This document shows, piece after piece, positions 36,911 to 45,290 of a stretch of 64,000 nt of DNA. The position numbers and the translations under genes were made by a program. Positions within the stretch are counted from its first letter, which is position 1. Each line of letters begins with the position of its first letter. Origin of the DNA: RPQJ01 sp963823535 (GTDB lineage: Bacteria; Pseudomonadota; Gammaproteobacteria; Steroidobacterales; Steroidobacteraceae); assembly GCA_963823535.1 (NCBI GenBank), contig CAWGLZ010000003.1, positions 334,369-398,368 on the forward strand, written 5' to 3'. The notes under the pieces were generated by a model, which worked only from the letters and a program-made list of their open reading frames with translations, made no database searches and was not told where the DNA came from.

Positions 36911-37660
36911 TTCCCTGCCTCGACGTCCGCGACGGCCAGGTCGTCAAGGGCGTGCGCTTCCGCGACCACCGCGTCGTGGGCGACATCCTCGAACTGGCCA
37001 CGCGCTACCGCACCGAGGGTGCGGACGAACTCGTGTTCTACGACATCACGGCGAGCCCGGAGCAGCGCTCGGTGGACCGCAGCTGGATCACGCGGGTTGC
37101 GCGCGTGCTGGACATTCCCTTCTGCGTCGCGGGCGGCATCCGCAGCGTCGAGGATGCCGAGGCGGTGCTGAACGCCGGCGCCGAGAAGATTTCCGTCAAC
37201 TCGCCGGCGCTGGCGGAACCCGCGCTGATCGACCGCCTGGCGCACCGCTTCGGCACGCAGTGCGTCGTGGTCGGCGTGGACAGCCAGACCGTCGGCGACG
37301 ACTACCTCGTCTACCAGTACACCGGCGACCCGACGCGTTCGCGCAGCACCGCGCGGCGCACGCTCGACTGGGTGCAGGAGGCGCAGGACCGCGGTGCCGG
37401 CGAAATCGTCCTCAACTGCATGGCCAGCGACGGCGTGCGCTCGGGCTATGACCTGGCGCAGCTCAGTCAGGTCCGGGACGTCTGCCGCGTGCCGCTCATC
37501 GCCTCCGGTGGCGCCGGCGCGCCCGAGCACTTCGCCGAGGTCTTCCGGCAGGCCCGCGTCGACGGCGCCCTCGCGGCCAGCGTCTTCCACTCCGGCGCGA
37601 TCGCGATTCCCGACCTCAAGCGCTACCTGCGCGAGACACGACATCGAGGTGAGGCTGTGA
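36892..37660 (+). CDS. hisF: Imidazole glycerol phosphate synthase cyclase subunit, proposed ATT start and 3' frame break
   Basis: A 255-aa barrel that closes the imidazole ring. No ATG, GTG or TTG precedes the conserved start LARRIIPCLD in this frame. ATT at 36892 gives exactly that sequence with AGGAG eight bases upstream, and numbering from it puts the catalytic residues at Asp11 and Asp130 as in other HisF proteins. A GTG at 36952 would remove Asp11. Near the end, the natural terminus HDIEVRL and TGA (37658-37660) lie one frame over, so one extra base around 37625-37640 makes the sequenced frame run straight into hisIE. Confidence 0.88.
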
Positions 37661-38286
37661 CCCTGGACGACGTGAAGACCCTCGACTGGAGCAAGGACGG
37701 CGGGTTGCTGCCCGCCGTCGTCCAGCACGCACGCTCCGGACGCGTGCTGATGCTCGGCTACATGAACGAGGCCTCGCTGCGCGAGACGCTCACCGGCGGC
37801 CGCGTGGTGTTCTACAGCCGCTCGCGCCAGCAGCTGTGGACCAAGGGCGAGACCTCCGGGAATTTCCTCAGCGTGGTGGACGTCAGCACCGACTGCGACG
37901 CCGACGCGATCCTCGTGCTCGCGGACCCGCTCGGCCCCACCTGCCACCGCGGGACCGAATCGTGCTTTGCAGAGGCCACGCCGACCGACGCCCAGCGTCT
38001 CGCGTTCCTGTCCCTGCTCGAGCAGATCATCACCCACCGGATCGCCGAACAGACGGAAGGCAGCTACACCGCGCAGCTGTTCCAGCAGGGCCCGAGCCGG
38101 ATCGCCCAGAAACTCGGCGAGGAAGGACTGGAGGTCGCGCTGGCCTCCGTCACGCGCGACGACGAGGGCGTGCTGAGCGAGTGCGCGGACCTGCTCTTCC
38201 ACCTGCTCGTCCTGCTCAGGTCGCGTGACCTGACGCTCGAGGACGTCGTGCAGGAGCTACGGGCGCGACACGCCGCGAAGCCCTAG
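37657..38286 (+). CDS. hisI: Phosphoribosyl-AMP cyclohydrolase / phosphoribosyl-ATP diphosphatase
   Basis: A 209-aa two-domain enzyme (HisIE). The HisI part has MLGYMNEASLRET, the RSRQQLWTKGETSGN zinc region and DCDADAILVL with CHRG. The HisE part (from about residue 118) has a MazG-like helical fold with EEGLEVALA. GTG 37657 overlaps the original hisF stop as GTGA, the same coupling seen across the operon. As sequenced, the frame is continuous with hisF, so automatic annotation may show a HisF-HisIE fusion. Confidence 0.9.
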   Translation: MTLDDVKTLDWSKDGGLLPAVVQHARSGRVLMLGYMNEASLRETLTGGRVVFYSRSRQQLWTKGETSGNFLSVVDVSTDCDADAILVLADPLGPTCHRGTESCFAEATPTDAQRLAFLSLLEQIITHRIAEQTEGSYTAQLFQQGPSRIAQKLGEEGLEVALASVTRDDEGVLSECADLLFHLLVLLRSRDLTLEDVVQELRARHAAKP

Positions 38287-38450
38287 GCGTTCCGTCTGGG
38301 GCAGGCTGGCGAGTTGCCGGTCGAACGTACCCAGCGGCACGTGGCCCGCCTTGCGTGCGGTTTCCAGGACCAGGCAGTCCGAAAATCCCAGGGCCGGCCG
38401 TGCCCGGTAGTGCGCCAGGGCGGACTCGACCACGTCCGCGTCCTGGAGCG
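38257..38450 (-). pseudogene. C-terminal remnant of a PIN-domain (VapC-like) toxin
   Basis: The minus-strand frame ending at TAG 38257-38259 reads like the second half of a PIN ribonuclease: DADVVESALAHYRAR, then FSDCLVLETARKAG, then PLGTFDRQLASL, the usual end of VapC toxins. The N-terminal half with the first metal-binding Asp is missing. The homologous stretch begins directly after the antitoxin stop with no start codon, so a deletion has fused it to the antitoxin's end. It overlaps the tail of hisIE by 30 bases. It is very unlikely to make an active toxin. Confidence 0.7.
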
Positions 38451-38700
38451 TCAGCGTCGCATGTACTTGCGGATACCGTTCCTGACGGACTCGGACTGGC
38501 TCACCCGCAGCGGTTCGTCACCGAACAGCGCCGCGTGGATATCCGCAGAGGTGCAATTTCCTGCACGACGCACGACGAATTCACCGTCGCGTTCTTCCCA
38601 GACCAGGACCGACCCGGGCCCGATGCCCATGCGTCGCCGAACCTCGGCTGGAATGGAGATCTGCCCCTGCGGCCGTGATCCTGGATTCTGCAATGCTCAT
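38451..38700 (-). pseudogene. AbrB/MazE-type antitoxin with a frame break
   Basis: About 82 codons. The SpoVT-AbrB swapped-hairpin pattern GQISIPAEVRRRMGIGPGS is clear, followed by VVRRA and a tail ending IRKYMRR. The natural ATG at 38700 (MSIAESRITA) is one frame away from the rest; removing one G around 38666-38668 restores a continuous reading. As sequenced only a TTG-started 80-aa frame from 38693 exists. It pairs with the truncated PIN toxin downstream, so the whole toxin-antitoxin unit is probably decayed. Confidence 0.65.
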
Positions 38701-38730
38701 GGGGTCACATTACCCGGGCGACGTGCCACG

Positions 38731-39930
38731 TCAACCTGGCTGTCGTTCCCCGCGCACCGCGAGCCACAGCATCAACAGCGCGGCGAGCAGCGTCACCGCG
38801 GCGGCAGCCGCGAACGCGGCTTGGGAACCGAACGACTGCCAGAGCACGCCGAACAGCACGCCGCCCGGCAGCACGAGCAGGCCGCTCGCGAGGTGGTAGA
38901 GACCGAACGCCGTCCCCCGCTCGTTCTCGGCGGAATGATCCCCGATCAGCGAGCGTTCGGCGGGCTCGGTCACTGCGAGCGTCGCCGAGTAGGCGATGAA
39001 CAGCGCCCAGGTGCCCGCGAGGCCCGGCGACGTGGCCGCGAGCAGCATCAGGACGATCACCCGCAGGGTCCACCCACCCGCCAGCAGCGGGACGCGGCCC
39101 ACTCGGTCCGACAGCACGCCGGCCGGCATCGCGATCAGCATCTTCGCGACACTGGCCGCCGCCCACACCAGCGGCACCCAATGGACCGCCATGCCCGCCT
39201 GGGTCGCCCACAGCACGACGAAGACCTCGGGCACGCTCGCCAGCGCCAGCAGTCCCGCGGCGACGATCATGGCCTTGAGCCGTCCGTGCAGTGCCCTGAA
39301 GGAGAACGCCGGCGCGGGCGCCATCGCGAAGCGACGCCCCGGCGGCACGCCCCACAGCAGGAGCAGCATCACGAGCACCCCGGGCACCACCGAGGCGTAG
39401 AACACGTGGCGCAGCTCGACCTGGGCGGACAGCAGGCCGAAGGCGATCAGGGGGCCGATCACGGCCCCGGCGTGGTCCATGGAGCGATGGAAGCCGAAGG
39501 CCCGTCCCCGCTGGGCCGGACCCGTGGAACCGGCGATGAGTGCGTCGCGCGGCGCCGTGCGCAGCCCCTTGCCCACCCTGTCGAGGAACCGCAGCACCAG
39601 CACGGCGCCCCAGCCGGCCACGGCGCCGATCAGCGGGCGCATGCCGTTCGACAGGCCGTAGCCGCCGACGACCAGCGTCTTCGCCGGGATGCCGCGATCG
39701 GCCAGCCGTCCGGACACGAGCTTCAGGACGCTCGCCGTGGCCTCGGCCAGTCCCTCGACCAGTCCGACGATGGCCGGCCCGGCGCCCAGGGTCGCCGTCA
39801 GGAAGATCGGCAGCAGCGGCGTGATCATCTCGGAGGCCGCATCGTTCAGCAGCGAGACCAGGCCCAGCACCACCACAGTGCGCGGCAGTGCTCGCCCGAC
39901 CATGGCCGTCGCGTCCGAACGATCAGTCAC
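38731..39930 (-). CDS. MFS transporter
   Basis: A 399-aa membrane protein with about twelve helices. It has the MFS loop motif GRLADRGIPAKTLV between helices 2 and 3 and RFLDRVGKGLRTAPRDAL, a segment seen in a group of MFS exporters found in many proteobacteria. The substrate is unknown. It stands alone between the decayed toxin-antitoxin unit and asd, with its own 96-base upstream gap. Confidence 0.88.
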   Translation of the reverse strand: MTDRSDATAMVGRALPRTVVVLGLVSLLNDAASEMITPLLPIFLTATLGAGPAIVGLVEGLAEATASVLKLVSGRLADRGIPAKTLVVGGYGLSNGMRPLIGAVAGWGAVLVLRFLDRVGKGLRTAPRDALIAGSTGPAQRGRAFGFHRSMDHAGAVIGPLIAFGLLSAQVELRHVFYASVVPGVLVMLLLLWGVPPGRRFAMAPAPAFSFRALHGRLKAMIVAAGLLALASVPEVFVVLWATQAGMAVHWVPLVWAAASVAKMLIAMPAGVLSDRVGRVPLLAGGWTLRVIVLMLLAATSPGLAGTWALFIAYSATLAVTEPAERSLIGDHSAENERGTAFGLYHLASGLLVLPGGVLFGVLWQSFGSQAAFAAAAAVTLLAALLMLWLAVRGERQPG

Positions 39931-40026
39931 GGATTGAGGCTCCAGGTGTCACGGGCAGCACGGGAGGTGGAACGAGTGCGAATTGTCGCTGACCCGATCC
40001 GGGCCGGATCTACCGCCGGCGCTGGC

Positions 40027-41138
40027 TCAGCCCCGCTCGAGCAGGATGCGAACCATGCGCCGCAGCGGTTCCGCCGCACCCCACAGCAGCTGGTCGCCGA
40101 CGGTGAACGCGGAGATGTATTCGCCGCCCATCGCCAGCTTGCGGACGCGGCCGATCGGCACCTCGAGCGTGCCGCTCACGCGCGCCGGCGACAGCTCGCG
40201 GATGGAATCCTCGCGGGTGTTCGGCACCAGCCGAACCCAGGGGTTGCCCCCGGCGAGCAGTCGCTCGATCTCCGCGAGCGGCAGGTCCTGCCTGAGCTTG
40301 ATCGTCATCGCCTGGCTGTGGCAGCGCATGGCGCCGACCCGGACGCAGATGCCCTCGACGGGAATCGGGTCCGAGGTGCGGCCGAGGATCTTGTTGGTCT
40401 CGGCGCCGGCCTTCCACTCCTCGCGGCTCTGGCCGTTGCCGAGGTCCTTGTCGATCCACGGGATCAGGCTGCCGGCCAGCGGCACGCCGAACTGCGCGTG
40501 CGGCAGCGCGTCGCTGCGCAGGCACTCGGTGACGACGCGATCGATGTCGAGGATGGCGCTCGACGGATCCTGCAGCAGGGCGGCGGCCGCACCGCTCGCC
40601 GCGCCCATCTGCTCGATCAGTTCGCGCATGTTCTGCGCGCCGGCGCCCGAGGCGGCCTGGTAGGTCATCGACGTGATCCACTCGATGAGTCCGGTCCGCA
40701 GCAGTCCGCCGAGCGCCATCATCATCAGCGACACGGTGCAGTTGCCGCCGATGAAGTCGCGCACGCCGGAGTTGAGCGCCGCGTCGATCACGGTCCGGTT
40801 CACCGGATCGAGGATGATGACCGCGTCGTCCTTCATCCGCAGCGTCGACGCGGCGTCGATCCAGTGGCCCTTCCAGCCTGCAGCGCGCAGTCGTGGGTGG
40901 ACGTCGCTGGTGTAGTCGCCGCCCTGGCAGGTCACGATGACGTCGCACTGGGCGAGCGCCCCGAGGTCGCCGGCATCGTGCAGCACGCCGGCTCCACGCC
41001 CACGTCCGGGGCCACGCCGCCGGCCTGGGAGGTGCTGAAGAACACCGGGTCGAAGAGCTCGAAATCCCGCTCGGCCCGCATGCGCTCCATGAGCACCGAG
41101 CCCACCATGCCGCGCCAGCCGACGATGCCCGTCTTCAT
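40027..41138 (-). CDS. asd: Aspartate-semialdehyde dehydrogenase (frame break near 40985)
   Basis: About 370 aa. The N-terminus MKTGIVGWRGMVGSVLMERM (41138 downward) and the rest from VLHDAGDLGALAQCDVI are in different frames; one base is missing around 40980-40995. The remainder is intact, with the catalytic Cys in GGNCTVSLMM and the active-site His in RCHSQAMTIKL. The enzyme reduces aspartyl phosphate to the branch point for lysine, methionine and threonine. It lies 18 bases after lysC-lysA on the same strand. As an essential gene, its break is probably a consensus error. Confidence 0.92.
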
Positions 41139-41156
41139 GCTCCCGCTCCCGCCGCG

Positions 41157-43745
41157 CTAGATCAGGATTTCCCGCGCGGGCTCGCGCAGGTTGTACCAGG
41201 AACTCATCACGTGCCCGTACGCACCGGCGTTGGCGATCAGCAGCGTGTCGCCCTCGGAGGTGGGTGGCAGCAGGCGCTCGTGACCGAGGTAGTCCGCCGA
41301 CTCGCAGATGGGGCCGACCACGTTGTAGACCTCGCTGCCCGGCTCGCCGAACCGCGTCAGGTTGACGATGTCGTGGTGGGCGCCGTACAGCGCCGGCCGG
41401 ATCAGCGAATTCATGCCGGTCGCCACGCCCACGTACTGCACCGCGCCCTTGCCCTTGAGCTGCGTGACCTGCGCCAGCAGCACGCCGGCCTGCGCCACCA
41501 GGAAGCGCCCGGGCTCCAGCCAGATGGCGAGCTGCGGCCAGCGTCCATGCAGGTCGTCGATCACGCCCTGCAGCTGCGCGAGGTCGACGGGCACCTGCCC
41601 GGGCTTCTCGGGCACGCCGAGGCCGCCGCCCAGGTCCATGACGCGCACGTCCGGGAAGCGCTGGGCGAGATCGCCCAGCAGCTGGCCGACCTGGTGCCAG
41701 TTGCGGACGTCGAACACGCCGCTGCCGGTATGGGCATGCAGGCCCACCACGCGAGTGCCCGTCGCCGCCACCAGGCGGCCGAGCTCGTCGAGCTCGAACA
41801 AGGGGATGCCGAACTTGGAGTGCACGCCCGCCGTGCGCACGTGATCGTGGTGACCCCGCCCGAAGTTGGTGTCGACGCGCACGAGGACGTCCCGGCCCCT
41901 GAACAGCTCCGGCCACGCCCGCAGCGGGTAGATGTTGTCGAGCGTGACCTGCACGCCCTGCGCGAAGCCCCACTCGTACTCGGAGCGCGGCGCGAAATTG
42001 GGCGTGAACAGGATCTTGTCGCGGTCGATGCCGGGCAGGATCTCGAGGACGCGCTCGCACTCACCCTGCGAGACGCACTCGAAGCCGAGCCCGAGCGCCG
42101 CGTAGCTGCGCAGGATGTCCGGGTGCGGATTGGCCTTGATCGCGTAGAACACGCGCTCGACGCCGCCGATCGCGAGCAGTTGTCGCGCCGTCTGCTCGAG
42201 CGTGGCCCGGTCGTAGACGTAGGCGCTGCCGTGCTCGCGCGCGAGCTGCTCGAGTTCCGTGCGCCGGCCCTGCCACCAGGGCGGCCCGCCCTCGGGGACC
42301 ACCGGCCCGAGGCCGTGGATCTGCTCCCAGGTCGGCCCGAGCACGTGGTCCGACGGCGCGTTGCGCACGATCACGTCGTGCAGCCGGCTGACGAGCCGGT
42401 CGCCCTGCTCCTCGTCGACGACGAAGGTGATGTTGAGGTCGTTCGCCGCCTGCGTGACCAGGTAGATGCGTTGCTCCTCGAACAGCTCGAGCGCGTCGCC
42501 GAGCCGGTGCAGCGTGGCGCGGATACTGCGGCCGACGAGGCTCACCGCGGCGCAGGGCCCGATGACTTCGACCCGGCAGATCGTCGACAGCGACGTCACC
42601 AGCGCCTCGAGGGCGCGGGCGTCGAGCGCATTCGCCGCCGGATCGAGCGACACGGTGACCGTGGTCTCCGAGGTCGACACCAGGTCCACCGAGACGCCGT
42701 GTTCCTTGAACACGGCGAAGGCGTCCGCGAGGAAGCCGACCTGGTGCCACATCCCGAGGGTTTCCATCGAGATGAGCGTGATGCCTTTCTTGGTGCAGAC
42801 CGCCTTGACGCGCGCGCCGCCGTCGCCGCCCGTGGCGGTGACGACCGTGCCTTCGAGATCCGGCTGCTGCGTCGCGTGGACCGACAGCGGGATGGAATAC
42901 TGCTTGGCCGGCAGGATGCAGCGCGGATGCAGCACCTTCGCACCGCTGCTCGCGATCTCCTGCGCCTCGTCGTAGTCGAGCGACTTGAGCAGGCGCGCGT
43001 TCGGCACCGCGCGCGGGTTCGCGGTGAACATGCCCGGCACGTCGGTCCAGATCTCGAGGCGGCGTGCGTGCAGCTTGGCCGCGAAGTAGCTCCCGGACGT
43101 GTCGGAACCGCCGCGGCCGAGCAGCACCGTCTCGCCCTTGCGGTCGCTGGCGATGAAGCCCTGCGTGAGCAGCACGTTGCCGCCCACCGCGAGCCGCTGC
43201 TGCATCGCCGGGTCGGGCTCGAAGCTGCAGGTGGCCGACAGGTAGTTCGCGCGCGCCGTGGCGCCGGGGCGCTCGTCCGCGTGCAGCACGGTCCGTGCGT
43301 CCAGCCACTGGACGTCGAGGCCCTCGGCGGCGAGGAAGGCGGCGCCGATGCGCGTCGCCATCAGTTCGCCGGTGGCCATCACGCGGGCGCGCAGCCGGTC
43401 GCTCACCTCGCCGATGAGGTGAATGCCGGAGGCCATCTTGCGCAACTCGGCGAAGTGATGCTCGAGTTCCGCGCTGATCGGCAGTCCGAGGTCGCGCGAC
43501 AGGTCGCAGTGACGCAACTCGATCTGGTCCATCACCGGTTCCCAGCCACCGTCGAGCGCCCGGGCGAGCAGTTGCTCGAGACGGTCGGTGATGCCGGAGA
43601 GCGCGGAGTGCACGACGACGGGCCTCAGCCCCTCGTCGAGTCGCGCGCGCACGACGCCCGCGACGTTCTTCCAGTTGCTGACGCTCGAGACGCTGCTGCC
43701 GCCGAACTTGAGGACGACCCAGTTGGATTCAGGAGTGTTGGTCAT
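41157..43745 (-). CDS. lysC-lysA: Bifunctional aspartate kinase / diaminopimelate decarboxylase
   Basis: An 862-aa fusion. Residues 1-300 are an aspartokinase (VVLKFGGSSVSSVSNW, LLGRGGSDTSGSYFAA); paired ACT domains follow to about 455. From about residue 480 comes the PLP barrel of diaminopimelate decarboxylase, with the lysine in YAIKANPHP, HTGSGVFD and CESADYLG. One protein thus catalyses the first and last steps of lysine synthesis. Xanthomonadaceae carry such fusions. ATG 43745 is chosen; the frame opens to a TTG at 43805. It is followed by asd. Confidence 0.96.
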   Translation of the reverse strand: MTNTPESNWVVLKFGGSSVSSVSNWKNVAGVVRARLDEGLRPVVVHSALSGITDRLEQLLARALDGGWEPVMDQIELRHCDLSRDLGLPISAELEHHFAELRKMASGIHLIGEVSDRLRARVMATGELMATRIGAAFLAAEGLDVQWLDARTVLHADERPGATARANYLSATCSFEPDPAMQQRLAVGGNVLLTQGFIASDRKGETVLLGRGGSDTSGSYFAAKLHARRLEIWTDVPGMFTANPRAVPNARLLKSLDYDEAQEIASSGAKVLHPRCILPAKQYSIPLSVHATQQPDLEGTVVTATGGDGGARVKAVCTKKGITLISMETLGMWHQVGFLADAFAVFKEHGVSVDLVSTSETTVTVSLDPAANALDARALEALVTSLSTICRVEVIGPCAAVSLVGRSIRATLHRLGDALELFEEQRIYLVTQAANDLNITFVVDEEQGDRLVSRLHDVIVRNAPSDHVLGPTWEQIHGLGPVVPEGGPPWWQGRRTELEQLAREHGSAYVYDRATLEQTARQLLAIGGVERVFYAIKANPHPDILRSYAALGLGFECVSQGECERVLEILPGIDRDKILFTPNFAPRSEYEWGFAQGVQVTLDNIYPLRAWPELFRGRDVLVRVDTNFGRGHHDHVRTAGVHSKFGIPLFELDELGRLVAATGTRVVGLHAHTGSGVFDVRNWHQVGQLLGDLAQRFPDVRVMDLGGGLGVPEKPGQVPVDLAQLQGVIDDLHGRWPQLAIWLEPGRFLVAQAGVLLAQVTQLKGKGAVQYVGVATGMNSLIRPALYGAHHDIVNLTRFGEPGSEVYNVVGPICESADYLGHERLLPPTSEGDTLLIANAGAYGHVMSSWYNLREPAREILI

Positions 43746-43801
43746 CGCGCGGTCCCCGAGCGGCGCCCGGGACCAGGGGCCGGGGGCGCGTGTCGCGTTC
43801 G

Positions 43802-44011
43802 TCAAACGTCGTCGTACGAGTCCTTCAGTGCCTTCTGCAGGCGCTTCTCAGCAAGCACGTCCTCGAGCTTGCTCCACGCCGCTTTGCCACGCTTCACCGC
43901 TGCCGCCTGCTTGCGCCGGTCGACGCGATCGATGAAGCGATCGAAATCTTCTTCCTCGGCGCCCGCCACGAACTCTTCGTCGAGGTCGAAATGTTCCTCG
44001 TCCCGTTCCAT
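43802..44011 (-). CDS. Small acidic/basic helical protein of unknown function
   Basis: A 69-aa protein: an acidic N-terminal half (MERDEEHFDLDEEF) and a basic helical second half (RRKQAAAVKRGKAAW, then EDVLAEKRLQKAL). ATG 44011 has AGGG upstream and a good promoter at 44078-44105. The pattern is like the small PA3496-type proteins named as putative envelope-integrity factors, but that is a weak resemblance. It lies 56 bases upstream of lysC-lysA on the same strand. Confidence 0.6.
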   Translation of the reverse strand: MERDEEHFDLDEEFVAGAEEEDFDRFIDRVDRRKQAAAVKRGKAAWSKLEDVLAEKRLQKALKDSYDDV

Positions 44012-44077
44012 GTCACGACCCTGAGAAAATCCTGAATATTCAACGTGCTGCCGGAAGCTCCGGGCACAGGGCTGCGA

Positions 44078-44105
44078 ACTATATACGAATTGCAAGGGTT
44101 CTCAA
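44078..44105 (-). promoter_or_regulatory. Promoter of the small acidic protein and perhaps lysC-asd
   Basis: On the minus strand TTGAGA (44105-44100) and TATAGT (44083-44078) are separated by 16 bases, about 70 bases before the start codon at 44011. Confidence 0.55.
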
Positions 44106-44172
44106 CTGGTGCCGGTGTTACGGTTTCGGTTCGGCAGCTGGCGGCAACTGGTGCCGGTGTTACGGATTCGGT
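44103..44172. repeat. Direct repeat of 28 bases in an intergenic region
   Basis: The copies at 44103-44130 and 44145-44172 differ at one base; each begins CAACTGGTGCCGGTGTTACG. The period is 42 bases. A second short pair, GACGC[A/C]GGCTACCTG, follows at about 44198 and 44218. The 373-base gap between the genes at 44011 and 44385 contains these repeats and the promoter, and no gene I can support. Confidence 0.85.
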
Positions 44173-44384
44173 CCCGTACTCGTGAGCCGACGCCCAGACG
44201 CAGGCTACCTGCGCCCTGACGCCGGCTACCTGGGTCCGACTGACTGGTGGGGCCCAGCTGCAGAACTGTCATCGGAGCGGGCCGGGGAATTCCAACGGTG
44301 CAGGGAATCGACCGAGTGCCGCCGGGCGGAGCAGCTATACCCTTCGGCCGATATGACTTACTAAAAAGCCCTGAAAACAGTTAC

Positions 44385-45206
44385 TTACAGGAGTTTTGAA
44401 AATGCCGTGACAGGAGCGCCCCGCTGCAGCCCCAGCCCTTCCGCCGCGCTGCCCTCCGCCCGCGCGATCTCGAGGACCCCGAACGAATTGACCAGGGCCA
44501 GGTAATCGCCCGGCCGGACGTCGGAGTAAGTGCGTTTCAGGGCCAGTTCCCGACCCGCCACCCGGACCGCCGGATGCGCCATCGACGCCAGGTGCCGGGC
44601 GTCGATGTTGCTGATCAGGTTGCCGAAATGGTCGATCGTGACGACCGACCCCGCGACCTGCCCGGCGCTGACGACCGGATCCTCGATCCACCCCGGAATC
44701 AGTTCGGCGACCACCGGCCCGAGGTCGGCCGGGAGCAGCCGGCCGGAGGCGAGTTCGGCCGCCAGCGGCGCGAAGATGTCCCTTCCGTGGAAGGTGGCGC
44801 TCGGCAGGCCGACGCCGATGCTGTCGAGCACCGAGGCCGAGACCCGCCGCGCCGTCGAGGAGACGACCGTCTCGATCACGGGCGCGAGCAAGCCATTGTC
44901 CGGGGCGAGGAAGACGTGTCCTTCCGTCTCGACGGCCGCGATCTCGCGCGGCCCGCCCACACCCGGGTCCACCACTGCCACGTGCACGGTCCCCGACGGG
45001 AAATACCGGAACGACCGGGCCAGCCAGAAACCCGCCTCCGCCGGCCAGTGCGCCAGGACGTCGTGGGTCAGGTCGACGATCGCCAGCGTCCTGTCCCGCG
45101 CGAGGATCCGGCCTTTCATGACGCCCACGAACGGGTCCCTGAGCCCGAAGTCGGTCGTGAGGGTCACGATGCCCGACGCCTGGAATGCGCTGCTCGACTG
45201 CGACAC
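44385..45206 (-). CDS. SAM hydroxide adenosyltransferase (DUF62 family)
   Basis: A 273-aa enzyme of the chlorinase/fluorinase/duf62 superfamily that splits S-adenosylmethionine to adenosine and methionine with water. It has LTTDFGLRDPFVG, VDPGVGGPR, LAPDNGLLAPV, TFHGRDIFAPLAA and the C-terminal IDHFGNLISNI. It lacks any sign of being a halogenase cluster member, so the hydrolase role is preferred. The start is GTG at 45206 with GAGGGTG upstream. It is divergent from the phosphatase gene at 45291. Confidence 0.9.
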   Translation of the reverse strand: MSQSSSAFQASGIVTLTTDFGLRDPFVGVMKGRILARDRTLAIVDLTHDVLAHWPAEAGFWLARSFRYFPSGTVHVAVVDPGVGGPREIAAVETEGHVFLAPDNGLLAPVIETVVSSTARRVSASVLDSIGVGLPSATFHGRDIFAPLAAELASGRLLPADLGPVVAELIPGWIEDPVVSAGQVAGSVVTIDHFGNLISNIDARHLASMAHPAVRVAGRELALKRTYSDVRPGDYLALVNSFGVLEIARAEGSAAEGLGLQRGAPVTAFSKLL

Positions 45207-45290
45207 GCTGGATCACCCTCGTGGTGCCGCCCGGCGGTCGGCCGGGCACGAAAGGTTAAACTGCCGGGACCCCCGCCGCCACGTGCTCCG

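Noticed and set aside
36952..38286. GTG at 36952 as the start of hisF
   Set aside because: It removes the catalytic Asp11 and the first strand of the barrel, which are encoded directly upstream in the same frame.
41211..44024. A 937-codon open frame antisense to lysC-lysA, and similar long antisense frames such as 38314-41160
   Set aside because: They mirror real genes, lack domains or ribosome sites, and are rich in Arg, Ala and Gly as expected from GC-rich shadows.
44182..44364. A 60-codon frame with repeated PDAGYL
   Set aside because: It has no ribosome site or homology, and the repeat comes from short DNA duplications in an intergenic stretch.
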